Source of the DNA: Nelumbo lutea
Taxonomy: Eukaryota > Streptophyta > Magnoliopsida > Proteales > Nelumbonaceae
NCBI GenBank assembly: GCA_022828595.1
Contig: JAKGHH010000004.1
Span: 54,338,422 to 54,402,421, forward strand
DNA length: 64,000 nt
Direction: 5' to 3'
Shown here in pieces: positions 12,003 through 22,339 of the stretch. The notes under the pieces were generated by a model that did no database searches, was not told the origin of the DNA, and saw only the letters and a list, made by a program, of their open reading frames with translations. The number at the start of each line of letters is the position of its first letter. Position 1 is the stretch's first letter. Position numbers and translations under genes: made by a program.

Positions 12003-12170
12003 TCCTGTTCTCCTCACAAAGCGCACCTCACAGCCCTATCCCACTATGTATTGAGATCATCTCCCTATTATTAACAACACAAAACATGGGAGATGTTCCT
12101 GATGTGTGGCAGATAGGCATTGTGAGGTTGATGTGAGGAGCGCTCTATGAGAGCAAATTCGAACTTGATA
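12003..12170. mobile_element. Hairpin MITE family, copy 1
   Basis: Arms TCTCCTCACAAAGCGC and GCGCTCTATGAGAGCA pair imperfectly. The centre carries the family signature ATCATCTCCCTATT...GGGAGATGTTCCTGATG. Four more copies lie within 3 kb. Confidence 0.6.
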
Positions 12171-12627
12171 GCAATCACATAATGAAGCCCATCTAGTGGT
12201 AGATCTACAGAATAGACTAAACACGCCCTAGTATGAATGTATCACATGCCTAGACCACAATATCACATCTCAACATGCATTTGGATCATCTTCCAAAGTT
12301 GTCAGTGGGAGATGTTCCCACTACATAATTGGGATATGTTGTAGGGAGTTTGTAGGGCACAAATGTGAATTCATGCTCAAGATTGAAGAATTTTTGTTTT
12401 TTATCTACTTTTACTATAAATTGGATATAAATAGACCAATCCATAGACTTGATTTTGATGGTCAGATCAGAATCCTTTTATACCGGTACAATGAAATGAA
12501 TAGATAAAGAAAATGGGTTCCTGAATTTCTTTTTTTATTTTATACTTGTTAAAGGGATTTCAATCCAACAGCTCTAAGATGGCGTACACCTTTTGGTCTA
12601 ATGGTCACAATTAAGCTGAATCAGGAT

Positions 12628-12780
12628 TTGCTCCTTATAAGCATACTTCACACCAATCTCACTGCCCCATCCCACTGTGTATTGGGAACATCTCCCTGTA
12701 AATACAAACATAAATTATAAGAGATGTTTCTGATGTGCGGCTGAGATGCCTTGTGAGGTTACTATGAGGAGCAATATATT
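12628..12780. mobile_element. Hairpin MITE family, copy 2
   Basis: GATTTGCTCCTTATAAGC and the right arm TATGAGGAGCAATAT form the ends. The central signature GGGAACATCTCCCTG...AGAGATGTTTCTGATG is conserved. Between copies 1 and 2 (12171-12627) only a decayed partial signature near 12285-12345 is visible. Confidence 0.6.
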
Positions 12781-13079
12781 AGTAGCAGATCTGGACCCAA
12801 TTAAACCACATGTTTCTGATGGAACAGTCGCACAGATGGGTCCTGCTATCTTCTATCTTAGATTCTCATGTAAGACACATGAGCCACTATACACCTTCGA
12901 GATATTTCAAAGTGAAATAAATCATCACCTGAAAATGCCCTGAAGATGCTTTGACATCAGATGCACCAAACAAGGGTATTTTCGTCAAATGAACCTATGA
13001 GAGACATCATTTGGGTCTTTAGATTTTGGAGGGACCGGGGAATAATAGCGTTTGCTCCTCGATAGCGAACCAAAGTGAA

Positions 13080-13230
13080 ATTCTCATTGGCACCCTACAG
13101 AGTGCGCCCCACAACTCATCCCAGTCATATATTGAGAACATTTCCCCATAACAAGTTAGGAGATATTTCTAATGCACGCATTTAGGGCGCTTATGGGGCG
13201 TGCTCTATGGGACAACCAATCTGAACTCAC
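13080..13230. mobile_element. Hairpin MITE family, copy 3
   Basis: The centre GAGAACATTTCCCCAT...GGAGATATTTCTAATGC and the GGGGCGTGCTCTATGGG right arm match the family. The stretch from 12781 to 13079 has no recognised gene. Confidence 0.6.
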
Positions 13231-13549
13231 CCTAGCATTTTCCAACTTCACCTGTTACACATTTTCCAACCCCACAAGCACATTCCAAGGTTTTAAAAGC
13301 TAACCTAGAAGTGGAATCGCTTTGTCCACCAACTTTTGGGTTAACAATCCAACCATCCGGGCCAATGGTTCAAATGTTTTAATAGTTAAAATCATTTATA
13401 GTTCATCCTACCCTTTGGATTGGAATATTAGGGTAAGATGGATATAAATGTTATGAGAAGGGGGATGAAATGAGAGTGAGAAGAGAGCTTTGTTAAGTAA
13501 AAATGAAAGAAGGAAGGTTGAGGGAAAGAAGAAGAGATATTGGATCTGC

Positions 13550-13725
13550 TCCTCATAGAACATGCCTAACACTGACCTCACAACAAGTTTCAATCGTGCA
13601 TTTAGAACATCTCCCTATGAATTAAAAATTTACGAGCATGAGATATTCCAGATGCATGAATGATACGTGTTGTGAGGTCAGTGTGAAGCACGCTTTTTGA
13701 GGAGTATATCCGAACTCAAAAGAAG
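13550..13725. mobile_element. Hairpin MITE family, copy 4
   Basis: TGCTCCTCATAGAACATGC at the left pairs with the right arm GCACGCTTTTTGAGGAGTA. TGACCTCACAACA and TGTTGTGAGGTCA form an exact inner stem. The central ACATCTCCCTATG and GAGATATTCCAGATG motifs are present. 13231-13549 holds nothing recognised. Confidence 0.65.
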
Positions 13726-13757
13726 AAGAAGAAGAAGAAGAAGAAGAAGAAGAAGAG
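13720..13757. repeat. (AAG)n microsatellite
   Basis: Uninterrupted AGA/AAG triplets; on the other strand they give a meaningless poly-serine ORF. Confidence 0.95.
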
Positions 13758-14002
13758 GAAAAGGCAGAGGTGAGGGTGACTTGGTGTAAGTATATGTAAT
13801 TCAATACCATGGAATTTATGATAAGAACCATGACTAAAAGCCACACGAAGAAATCTCATTCGTGATAAACACAACAATCAAGTAAAGCAAAACATTTGCG
13901 AAAACCATAACAACGATCAACGTTCAAGGTATTAGAATGTGTAGTAAGCCTTTATAATAGCACAAGAGCATTCTACAGAGGAATGTAAGTTGCACGCACA
14001 TG

Positions 14003-14112
14003 CAATGAGCATAAAACATCACCCACGACTTGTGATGAACATGAAACATCATCCACGACTTGCAATGAGCATAAAATATCATTCACAACCTACAATGAGC
14101 ATAAAACACCCC
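14003..14112. repeat. Short tandem repeat, period about 37 bp
   Basis: The unit CAATGAGCATAAAACATCA followed by a CCACGACTTG-like spacer recurs near 14004, 14040 (variant), 14079 and 14093-14110. Confidence 0.6.
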
Positions 14113-14402
14113 TTCACAATTGACCTACACTTCCTGTTAATCATGACGACCTGCGATGAGGTGTTTTGAGGGTGATTCAAAGATCATACCTTTGACACGT
14201 GGCCATGAGAAAACCCATGAAGGGACGTACAACACGTACTATGTGAAAATCCTCGAAGAAAAGAAAACCCTGCTCTTAAAGGATCTCTGTAGACACGTGG
14301 CGAAACCCCAATGGAATTTACCTAGCAACAAATAAAGAACCAAGATCCCCTTCCTTAACGAGAAAAGTCCTATTTTGGACATTTCTCTTTATATTCATAG
14401 GA

Positions 14403-14424
14403 TCTCCCCTATAAAAAGGGGAGA
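14403..14424 (+). promoter_or_regulatory. TATA-box motif inside an 8-bp palindrome, possible LTR promoter
   Basis: TCTCCCCT (14403-14410) and AGGGGAGA (14417-14424) are perfect inverted repeats around TATAAAA. Two ACACGTGGC-type motifs lie upstream (near 14199 and 14294). This resembles the U3/R border of a gypsy-type LTR and could mark a decayed solo LTR spanning roughly 13900-14700. I cannot place its ends. Confidence 0.4.
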
Positions 14425-14748
14425 CACAAATCACAGGGCACGAGCCTTTTGGTTTCAGGATCTTCTAACTCAATCCCCCAACATTCCTCTTGGATAAATC
14501 AGACCCATCCCTCACATCCTAACCTCAACTCTAAACCTGTACCAGCTTTGTCCTTCAAGGAGACCATCCCTTATTGCCTTACCACCCTACCTTCACTTGT
14601 AGTAGTGATGGCAACGGCGATGGCAATCTACAGCAGTGACGGTGAAGATGATAGCATATCCGAGATCTCTCTTAGATCTTTCTCGTAGATCTCTTAGCTC
14701 TAAATTTGAGATCTCTCTTACAAATCTCTGAACTTGATACCTTTTAGA

Positions 14749-14751
<3 letters not shown>

Positions 14752-14781
<30 letters not shown>
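14752..14781. repeat. (TC)n microsatellite
   Basis: Uninterrupted TC dinucleotides. Confidence 0.95.
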
Positions 14782-14799
14782 AAAATTTTAAATAAGGTA

Positions 14800-14985
14800 T
14801 ATTGAACTATTAACAGTTGTCTAAGTCAAACGGTTCAGTGGTCAAACCATTAGAGTCAATGGTCTGTTGACCAATTCAATGGTTTTTTAGTAAAATAACG
14901 ATTCAGCACCAAAATGGAACCAATACCTTGACTGATTTATAAGTCAAACGATTCAATCATTTGGATCAATGACGATTTTAAAACA
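14800..14985. mobile_element. hAT-type MITE copy, partial
   Basis: Contains the family phrases GTTGACCAATTCAATGG and TGGAACCAATACC and ends GATTTTAAAACAATGG. The left terminus is not visible. Confidence 0.5.
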
Positions 14986-15095
14986 ATGGCACATCCCCAT
15001 GTATTTGGAACATCTTCCCCTCATAAATATGGGAGTTGTTCCAAATGCACATACGGATGTGCCTGGGGCGTGCTTTGTGAGGCGCCATTCAAATT
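14983..15095. mobile_element. Hairpin MITE family, copy 5
   Basis: A shorter copy. ATTTGGAACATCTTCCC and GGGAGTTGTTCCAAAT form the centre, followed by GCGTGCTTTGTGAGGCG. It abuts the hAT-type MITE remnant. From 15096 to 15476 no gene is recognised. Confidence 0.55.
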
Positions 15096-15484
15096 CCACT
15101 GGCTGACCGTTATTCCTTTATTTTTAAAAGATAGAACACTTAAATATACCCTAAGTTTTTATAAATTGACTTGAACATAATATACCTTATGCTCATAAAA
15201 GTCCTATTTTACCCTTCATCATTCTTTAAATTTTAAAAACCTTGCTATTACCCTCAACCACCCATCTCTTATTTTAAACTGCCTCCCCTCTATTACGCTA
15301 TTCATCCACTAGCCCCCTATTTTAATTCAAATCCATCTAATGTTATTCACTTATTTGTTCTTCTCCTACGCCATAGATCAACCACCGGCCCCACTTGATT
15401 CAGTTGTGTATGCTTGTCCCTCCAAAACAATGAAGTTTGATTTATACAAGCTTAATAGAAAGCTCTAGTCTCTACATCTTGAAC

Positions 15485-15803
15485 CAAGGTTTTTAAAACT
15501 ACGCCGGATAGGGAATCATTTTGGGTTCGGTTCCCAAATTGAAAGGTCCGATTATCCGGTCTGAATGGATGGCCTATTTTAACAAAAAAAATTAAAAATT
15601 AAAAAAAAAAAACCTAAAAACAGCCAAATTTGTTCTTGGGTCGAATGATTCGATAATTTGACCGCCCAGGTCAGCAATTCATTGACCAAATAAATGGTTT
15701 TTGGCTAAATAGTGGTTATGGAATCAAAACAGAACCAGTCAGGTAACCAGTTCCCAGTTATTCCAGTCCGACCGTCCAATCCGATCTGGTTTTGAAAACA
15801 TTG
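15485..15803. mobile_element. Complete hAT-type MITE with perfect 8-bp target duplication
   Basis: The ends CAAGGTTTTTAAAAC and GTTTTGAAAACATTG are inverted repeats. TCTTGAAC occurs directly outside both ends (15477-15484 and 15804-15811). It is 319 bp and noncoding. This is the reference copy for the partial copies at 2386, 8520 and 14800 and for the short complete copy at 39819. Confidence 0.85.
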
Positions 15804-15884
15804 TCTTGAACCAGTTACCCGCGTCTGCATGTCAAAGATTTAAGAAGAGGTATACCTTCATTCCTATATGCCATATATCGTGAA

Positions 15885-16328
15885 TAGACCTGTGCATGGG
15901 CCGAGTAGCCCAACGGTCCAGCCCGCACCCCGATCATTCTTGGACATGTAATTAGGCCTGCGGACCTGATCTCGGGCCAAAACACCAAGCCCGATTTTGT
16001 GTTGGGCCAGGCTCGAAATTTGTCAAAAAAGCCTGGCCTGAGCCCAACCTGGCCCGACTCATTTATTTAATATAAAATATATAATATTTATTAATATATA
16101 TATTAATAACTTAATATATACATTTTTTATTTTTTTCTTTATAATTTCTCTCTCTCTCTCTATTCAGCCGCTTCAGTAGCGGCATGAGTTATATACTTCG
16201 GGCTCGGGCCTAGGCTTGGACTTCGGGCCCAAGTTATAGGATTGATGGTTGGGCCAGGCTTGGACTCGGGCCTTAAAAAAATCTGTTAATGCAGAGTGAA
16301 AACCTAACCCGGCCCATGAATAGGTCTA
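15885..16328. mobile_element. Complete hAT-type MITE, TAGACCT/CATGGGCCG termini
   Basis: TAGACCTGTGCATGGGCCG at the left pairs with CGGCCCATGAATAGGTCTA at the right. ATCGTGAA is duplicated exactly at 15877-15884 and 16329-16336. The core is AT-rich, with GGGCC-rich arms. From 16329 to 16907 there is no recognised gene. Confidence 0.85.
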
Positions 16329-16907
16329 ATCGTGAAGACTGTTGTAGTTGCAGAAACACAATATATTGTTTTAAAAGTCTTTTATTTTTAAAGGGTAAAA
16401 TTGAATTTTTAAAAAAGATAGAAAAAAAAATGAGAGTGTGTTTGGATCCAGTGGAGTCAACCATGCTATTTAAAAAGACTATATTTGAAGTCAATTTATA
16501 CAAACTCAGTTAGTCTTTTACCTTTTTTAAATAAAAAATAAAAAATCGACGAGAAAGTCAAACTTGTAACCAATTAACCGGTATCGCAAAAGGTATAACC
16601 GATCAGGTGTTCACGGTATCATGTCTTTTCGGCAGCATAAAGTTTCCTATAAAACAAAACAAAAAGTTGGAAACAGTGACGTCTTTCCTAAATTCCTAGT
16701 TCCTCGCTGTATCAATATTATCTCCCAGATAATTGGTTGCCGACTTACGATCACGTTAATATACGAAAATACAATTTTCAAATGACTATTATACCCTCCT
16801 TACAGATTATCAAGGATCAAGTGGATGGTCATGATCGCATACTCATGTCAATCTGCAGGTGGTAAGCCTTCAAAAATAAATGTCAATCTGGTGGTCCAGG
16901 TCCCGAA

Positions 16908-17856
16908 GGCTGCGTTTAGTAGAGGTGTAAAATCGAATCGGGCTAAACTTTAGACCCCGGTTCGAGTTTGCAGACATTTGGTATTGGTGTAAAATTACAT
17001 GTTTATCGTTTAATTACATCAATAATTGATGTAACATCTCTCTCTCTTAACAGTGGGTGGTGTCTATCTGCGGCATTGGAGCAAATCTAGATGGGCGTTC
17101 ATTCTCCTTCACTGCCACCACCTCTAACGGGGATTCGGGGAACTTGGAGGCTGATTCAGATGGGTGTTTTTTACTTGGGTGTTCTCCTTCACCACCACCA
17201 CTTCTGGCGGGGTTTGATTGGGGGAACTTGGAGGCCAATTCAGATGGGCGTTCTCTACTTCTAGGTAGCAATCTCCAATTGGGTGCAACCCCATTGTTTC
17301 TCTCTCTCCCTCCATAGCTGCAGCATCTCATCGTTCCTGGGCATTTTGCTCCCGTTGTGCCTCTGCTGGTAGCATAGGGACTTCGGGATCTGGTAGACTG
17401 ATGGGGCATAGGGAAGTGAAAGGCAGCGGCACAGGCCTCCCTCCATGGCTGCAGCATCACGCACATTGGTCATCAGTTTCTTCAATTCAGGCTAGACAGC
17501 CTGATTCAAATTTCACAGGTCGGTTTGTCGAATTCGAACATGATATCGGAACTAATCATTGGCGAGGTAGCTCTTCTTAACTGCCATAGTGAAAATTTTT
17601 CAAGAGCTAATATAGTGGCTCTGTCTTTTTGCCCTTTCTCTCTTCTAAGCTTCTGAGAAGGGAGATCTTTACACCCCGGTTCCGCCCTTCTCTCTCTCTC
17701 CCTCCCTCTCTGATAAATCTGCTGCAACAAGATGTAACCAAACAAGACAAGTGTAAATGAGCACAATGGCCGATCCATATTTTACACTCTCACGGAACCA
17801 TCGTGTCTCAACTCCATCAATGTAAAAATACATTTACACCGAAAACAAACGCAGCC
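16908..17856. mobile_element. Tourist-like element with GC-rich cargo
   Basis: GGCTGCGTTT at 16908 and AAACGCAGCC ending 17856 are perfect 10-bp inverted repeats. Further in, GGTGTAAAA motifs are mirrored by TTTACACC. The 3-bp flanks are GAA and TAA, consistent with an aged Harbinger-type duplication. The interior (about 17040-17500) is unusually GC-rich for this window and open on both strands over about 86-139 codons. It looks like captured gene or UTR DNA, but I recognise no domain. Confidence 0.6.
17088..17257. repeat. Two-copy tandem duplication of about 85 bp in the cargo
   Basis: The phrases GATGGGCGTTC, TCTCCTTCACTGCCACCACC or CACCACCACC, and GGGAACTTGGAGGC recur in order, twice. A third GATGGGCGTTCTC starts at about 17245. 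Confidence 0.7.
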
Positions 17857-18397
17857 TAATGTATACAAGGCCCTCACGGCCTCACTTGATTTTTAAAGAT
17901 TTATTGGGTGGGTCCCTTTACCTTGGCCCCAATTGGGGATGATCATGGGCTGGGCCCGGCCCGAGTTTTAACAAGGCATTAAACAACTTTGAGGGTTGCC
18001 CGCACCAACGGACTTGATAAATACATATTCAGGTCCGGGCCTTGACGGGGTCAGGTCAGACATCCGGGCTGGTCCATGTGATTCACAGTATTTATATATT
18101 TTAAAATTTTAAAATTTAATTTACTTTTTATAATCAGAATAACAATAAAAAATATAAACCATATGCACATATCATTTATTCAGTAAATTATTATATATAC
18201 CATATATAATACATATATATCATATATAAATTTATACATACGCTCTATATAGGCGCACCCTCATGTATATATTTGGCAAAATATTATACATACACGTAAG
18301 ATACTGACATATATACATAAGATTTTACCAAAAATAAACATATATACACAAGATTTATACCAAATATATAAGATATAAGATATATATATATATATAT

Positions 18398-18429
<32 letters not shown>

Positions 18430-18493
18430 GATATGTGATTCATGCAGTCTGGACCACATCATAAACGATCATTCATACAAGGCACTGGCTTGA
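17857..18493. other. GGGCCCGGCCC-rich MITE-like arm and microsatellites
   Basis: GGCTGGGCCCGGCCCGAG near 17948 resembles the arm of a GGCC-type MITE, but no matching end is found. 18180-18260 is TATA-rich. A (TA)n then (GATA)n compound repeat spans about 18378-18428. Confidence 0.5.
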
Positions 18494-19701
18494 TAGGGGT
18501 GCAAGTGAGACAAGTTGGGTCGGGTTTCTGACCAACCTGGACCAAATCCTAAGATTTGGGCCTAAGGCCTGATATTAGATTGAACCTAAGGTTAAGCCTG
18601 ACATTAGATTGAACCTACGTAATGATACGTTTGGTTGCTGCCATTGGGATGGGAAAATGAGAATATTCCCATTAGATTCTCATTTTCACGTGTTTGTTCG
18701 CTGGGATGGAATGGGAAACTGTGGGGTGTTGGTGGATGCAGGGTCACACTGAAATGGTGCAACCCCGGTTCGAAGAGAAAATTGTGAGAAAAAAAATGTC
18801 GAGACTTTTGACTGAAGCTCCGTAGCCGTCCTCTCACCGTCTCCCTGTGTCTACAGCAATCAAGTCTCCGACAGCATTCTCTACGAAGATAAGACCAGAT
18901 CCATGACCATAGAGTAAAGGTGACTATATATTCTTCACATTTTTGGCATCACCGATCTCCTCATGCTGTCATGAAAACATGGCCATTCGTCAACTAAAAG
19001 CCATTGTTTCCGACGGTATAGAAGTAGATGTTTTACAGATCTACACTTGTGCTTGTAGAACCTTAAACCAACATGGTCGTTCGTCGGCTAAAAGCCATTG
19101 TTTCCCGTTAAAACGCGCCAAGGTGTTTTTCTAGGTTCAAGCCCGCTTCAAGGTAAGAGTTTTCTTCCCTCGGATCAGTTTTTCCCATGAGATATATTTC
19201 TCTTCTCTCAGATTTGTTAAACCAGGTGCCAATTATTCTTTTTACTTTTTTTATTTTTATATGTTTTCTCGTTTGGGTGAAGATTGGAGGTAGTGAGAAC
19301 AACTCCAGATCTTGCTTCGCCCTTGTATCTTCTGCAACTTTGAAGATGACAAACCTTTCCTACATGCTGCTGAAGTATTAATTTATAAATATATTATTAT
19401 TTGTTAATTTTTTTCTGAGCATTCTTCTTTTACTAATGAGGGGGAGATTGGAACTCACCTCGTCCATGAGTGTTCGAAGAAAGACATGAATAGTAGGTTT
19501 CCCTTCTCAGCAATCAAACACCAGAATGTCAAAATGAGAATAAAATTTCCTTTCCCATCCCATCCCTTTTTGACAACCAAACGGACTGTAAAGGCTAGCT
19601 AAAGCCTAAGTTAAAGGATCATAAATCCAAGCTCAGACCGTATAAAATTTTGGGTTCGATCGGTTCGGGCTCCGGTTGGTCCCGCCCAAATTTCACCCCT
19701 A
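18494..19701. mobile_element. MITE with TAGGGGTG termini, split by a second element
   Basis: TAGGGGTGCAAGTGAG at the left pairs with AAATTTCACCCCTA at the right. The element's arms are only about 130 and 115 bp because another inverted-repeat element occupies 18628-19583. The 8-bp flanks match at only 5 of 8 positions, so the age or boundary call is uncertain. Confidence 0.5.
18628..19583. mobile_element. Nested inverted-repeat element (CGTTTGGTTG) with gene-like cargo
   Basis: CGTTTGGTTG at 18628 and CAACCAAACG ending 19583 are exact inverted repeats. Inside, GGGATGGGAAAATGAGAA is mirrored by a TTTCCTTTCCCATCCC block. The central 500 bp is less AT-rich and carries two related phrases (CATTCGTCAACTAAAAGCC near 18985 and CGTTCGTCGGCTAAAAGCC near 19077). 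I recognise no protein; it may be a captured gene fragment. Confidence 0.55.
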
Positions 19702-20472
19702 TGGATTCGGTTTACTTTACACTTTCAATGAAGACTATATGCTTATCGGTCGAATAGTTTCCATGCTTTGGACGGTTGGTATACGAGACTAACGGCGCAA
19801 ACATGAACGTGGCTTATGCGTATGTCCCCTACAAAAGGCGTCCCAGTTTTTTGAACCGTCTACATTGTGCCGGCTCTGCAACCAGCAAGGCTTCAACGCT
19901 CCGACAATGGCGTCCCTGCAACTCGCCCTTTTCTCACGTTAAAGCATCTGAAATCTCTGGGCTTCGGTCTCTCGGCTTCGCTGTCTCTGAAAACGCTCTG
20001 ATGTGCTCTTCTAATTGGGCTGTGGCATTTTCAAGTCAAGAACTCTCAGCACATGAAACCTTTTCAAAACTCCGGCCGGTTCCTTTTAAGCATTCTTTGT
20101 GCACGATATCTCTCTAGCTCCTGTCCTGTTGTTTTGTTTTGAAATTTTAGGGTTTTATCTCCGAAAACGGCTGTTTTAGATGCTATTTCGGATCTTTTAA
20201 GCAACAACTTCTGGTTTTCTAACGCTTTCTGATCTTTGAGGCAAGAGCGTTTTTAGTCCCTCTTGCAGTCTTACTTTCATGGTTCATCCATTTGGGTATA
20301 GTCTCTTATCTTTTAGTTGAAACGTGGCTTTCATCTTCTTTGCGATCCCGAAGCTCTTTTAATGGCTGTCGTGGTTCCATAAATGTAGTTCTGGTTATGT
20401 TCATCTTAGAATCTCATTAACCTCTAAGATTTCATTCCGAAAAATCCTCTTTTAATATCATTTTCGGAAGCA
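19702..20472 (+). promoter_or_regulatory. Upstream region and probable 5' UTR of the DUF4408 gene
   Basis: No other gene lies between the MITE end and the start codon. A 113-codon frame at 19776-20117 has no recognised domain and may be an upstream ORF or chance. The last 350 bp is T-rich, typical of a plant leader. I cannot place the transcription start. Confidence 0.4.
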
Positions 20473-21501
20473 ATGGCCAATTTATTTCAGACCTCGTCGG
20501 CTAAGAACAGGTTTCAGACGGCCATCAAGATCGTGAAACCCACGTTCATCGCCGTTGGAATCATCTCAACTTTGCTTCTATTCATGCTCGCAATCCCGTA
20601 TTCCATCAATCTCTTCCTCTCTACTCTTCCTCGTCTATGGACATCCATCCAAAGCTGGTTAGATCCTCCGTATCTCTTCATCGTCTTCAATTTCATCATA
20701 ATCGTCATTGCAGTTCTGTCGAACTTCCAGCAAAAGATTACTGAGATGAAGAACAGCGAGGATGGTGTTATTGAAATAGAGAATCGATCGCTACAGCTAA
20801 GACGAGTCAATTCAGGTAATACAGAGTCGTCGTCTCGTTTTCAGAGGAATTCGCCTGTAGTTTGGCATGAGGTGGACGAAATGCCTACGGAGTCCGACGA
20901 CAAATCTGTGATTTCAGTTGAAAAATCCATCCAGACGTCGTTGGAGAGCTGGTTTGATGCCTCCAGCTTGACGGATTCCGACGAGAGGCCAAAGCCGAAA
21001 CCGAATCCATTCGAAGGTTCTTCGGCTCATTTCTCCGTGAGAAAACCAATGGAAACCAACCAGAAAACAGCAAGAGTGACGACGGCCTCGGACGAGAAGA
21101 AGGATGAGAACGAAACGCTGGATCAGAAGTGGAAGGCGATCATGGAGGGACAAAAGAAGACGCAGGCTCGGCAACTGAAGAAGTGCGAGACGTGGGAAGT
21201 ACCACACCGTGCCCCTGAGCCCGACCCAGAACCGGCGCTGTCGTCGGTGACGACGGCGATGACGGTGAGGAGCCGAAAGGAGCTGAGGAAGTCGGAGACG
21301 TTCAATGACACGGCGTCATCGGTGTCGTCTGGGTCGAGTTCGTCGAGGAATGCGGCGCAGAGGACGGAAGTGTTGATGAGTCACGACGAGTTGAATCGGC
21401 GAGTTGAAGCGTTCATCAAGAGGAGGTACGACGAGTTGCGACTGCAGAGGCAAGAATCTGAAAATCGTTATTTGGAGATGGTCAATCGAGGAATCTACTG
21501 A
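20473..21501 (+). CDS. DUF4408/DUF761 domain membrane protein, intronless
   Basis: A single uninterrupted frame of 342 codons with a good plant start context (GCAATGGCC). The N-terminus has two hydrophobic segments, about residues 24-48 (FIAVGIISTLLLFMLAIPYS) and 67-84 (YLFIVFNFIIIVIAVLSNF), joined by the WLDPPYLF motif of DUF4408. The middle, about 90-300, is acidic, Ser/Thr/Pro-rich and probably disordered. The last 41 residues (ELNRRVEAFIKRRYDEL... to RGIY) match the C-terminal DUF761 helix. The combination is a known plant family whose biochemical role is not established; a membrane-anchored protein is inferred. Neighbours are transposon remnants, so context gives no function. It is GC-richer than its surroundings and shows no disabling change. 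Confidence 0.92.
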   Translation: MANLFQTSSAKNRFQTAIKIVKPTFIAVGIISTLLLFMLAIPYSINLFLSTLPRLWTSIQSWLDPPYLFIVFNFIIIVIAVLSNFQQKITEMKNSEDGVIEIENRSLQLRRVNSGNTESSSRFQRNSPVVWHEVDEMPTESDDKSVISVEKSIQTSLESWFDASSLTDSDERPKPKPNPFEGSSAHFSVRKPMETNQKTARVTTASDEKKDENETLDQKWKAIMEGQKKTQARQLKKCETWEVPHRAPEPDPEPALSSVTTAMTVRSRKELRKSETFNDTASSVSSGSSSSRNAAQRTEVLMSHDELNRRVEAFIKRRYDELRLQRQESENRYLEMVNRGIY

Positions 21502-21827
21502 ACAAAGAGGGAGACAGAATCTGAAAACTGTTGTTCTTGACCCCTAAATTCCCATTTAGTTGCAGAAAATCCTTGGATTAGAATCTATCTCTGATATCAA
21601 AGTCAATAATTATGTTCTTGAATATAAGTGAATATAGTGAAAACCCAGGATAGATTTGCAGGAAATTGTAATGGGTTTTTTGTTTCTGTTTTCCTGTTCT
21701 GATTTTAGTGGAGAACTTAACTTTGGCTTGATAGGTAGATAGAGATTGATTGGAGATGGAAGATGATGTAATGGAGTTTGGGTATTTTGACTCTCTGTGA
21801 ATATTTTGTAAAGGAATGAAAGAGGGA

Positions 21828-21833
21828 AATAAA
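21828..21833 (+). terminator. Candidate poly(A) signal of the DUF4408 gene
   Basis: AATAAA about 330 nt downstream of the stop codon, in AG/T-rich DNA. The 3' end is not otherwise defined. From 21840 to 22340 there is no other gene. Confidence 0.4.
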
Positions 21834-22339
21834 GAAGAAGAAGATGAAGATGATGTATTGTGTTATTGTGTTTGTACTTGAGAACACACTTTGTCATGTC
21901 CAGTGAATCTGAGCTGTCTGTCTGGTATTAATACTAACTACTCTAAACTGACTGAATATTCAGGGTTGGGTTTATTTTCTGTTATCTGAATCCATCGTTC
22001 CATTGATTTTATTGTCTATGGATTTCATGCAATTATAGGAAAATTCCCAGTTCCTATAAAGTTAAATATTATCTTTCGATGGGTCCCACCAGGCCTAGGG
22101 CCATGGGGTGAAGATACTTAAGAATTGCATGAACTGATTTTGTATTTCTGTGAGAGAACTCTGGTTGGGTTGTTCATTGTGACACACAGATGGAATGAAT
22201 TGTAATTATCCTTTTTTTTTTTAAGTTTAAAGTTGGGTGTATTTTGGACTTTGGCAGATCGGGACGGCATCGAATGAAGAACATAAGAAGAAAACGGTCT
22301 CACCACCAAATCACTTCCATAGGACGGGATATTATATTA

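Noticed and set aside
13720..13846. Serine-rich small protein on the minus strand
   Set aside because: The poly-serine tract is a translated (AAG)n microsatellite.
17047..17485. Overlapping ORFs of 74-139 codons on both strands
   Set aside because: They arise from a GC-rich, tandemly duplicated element interior that is open in several frames. None shows a domain or plausible start.
19776..20117. 113-codon ORF upstream of the DUF4408 gene
   Set aside because: No domain, no clear link to a transcript; best seen as leader or promoter DNA.
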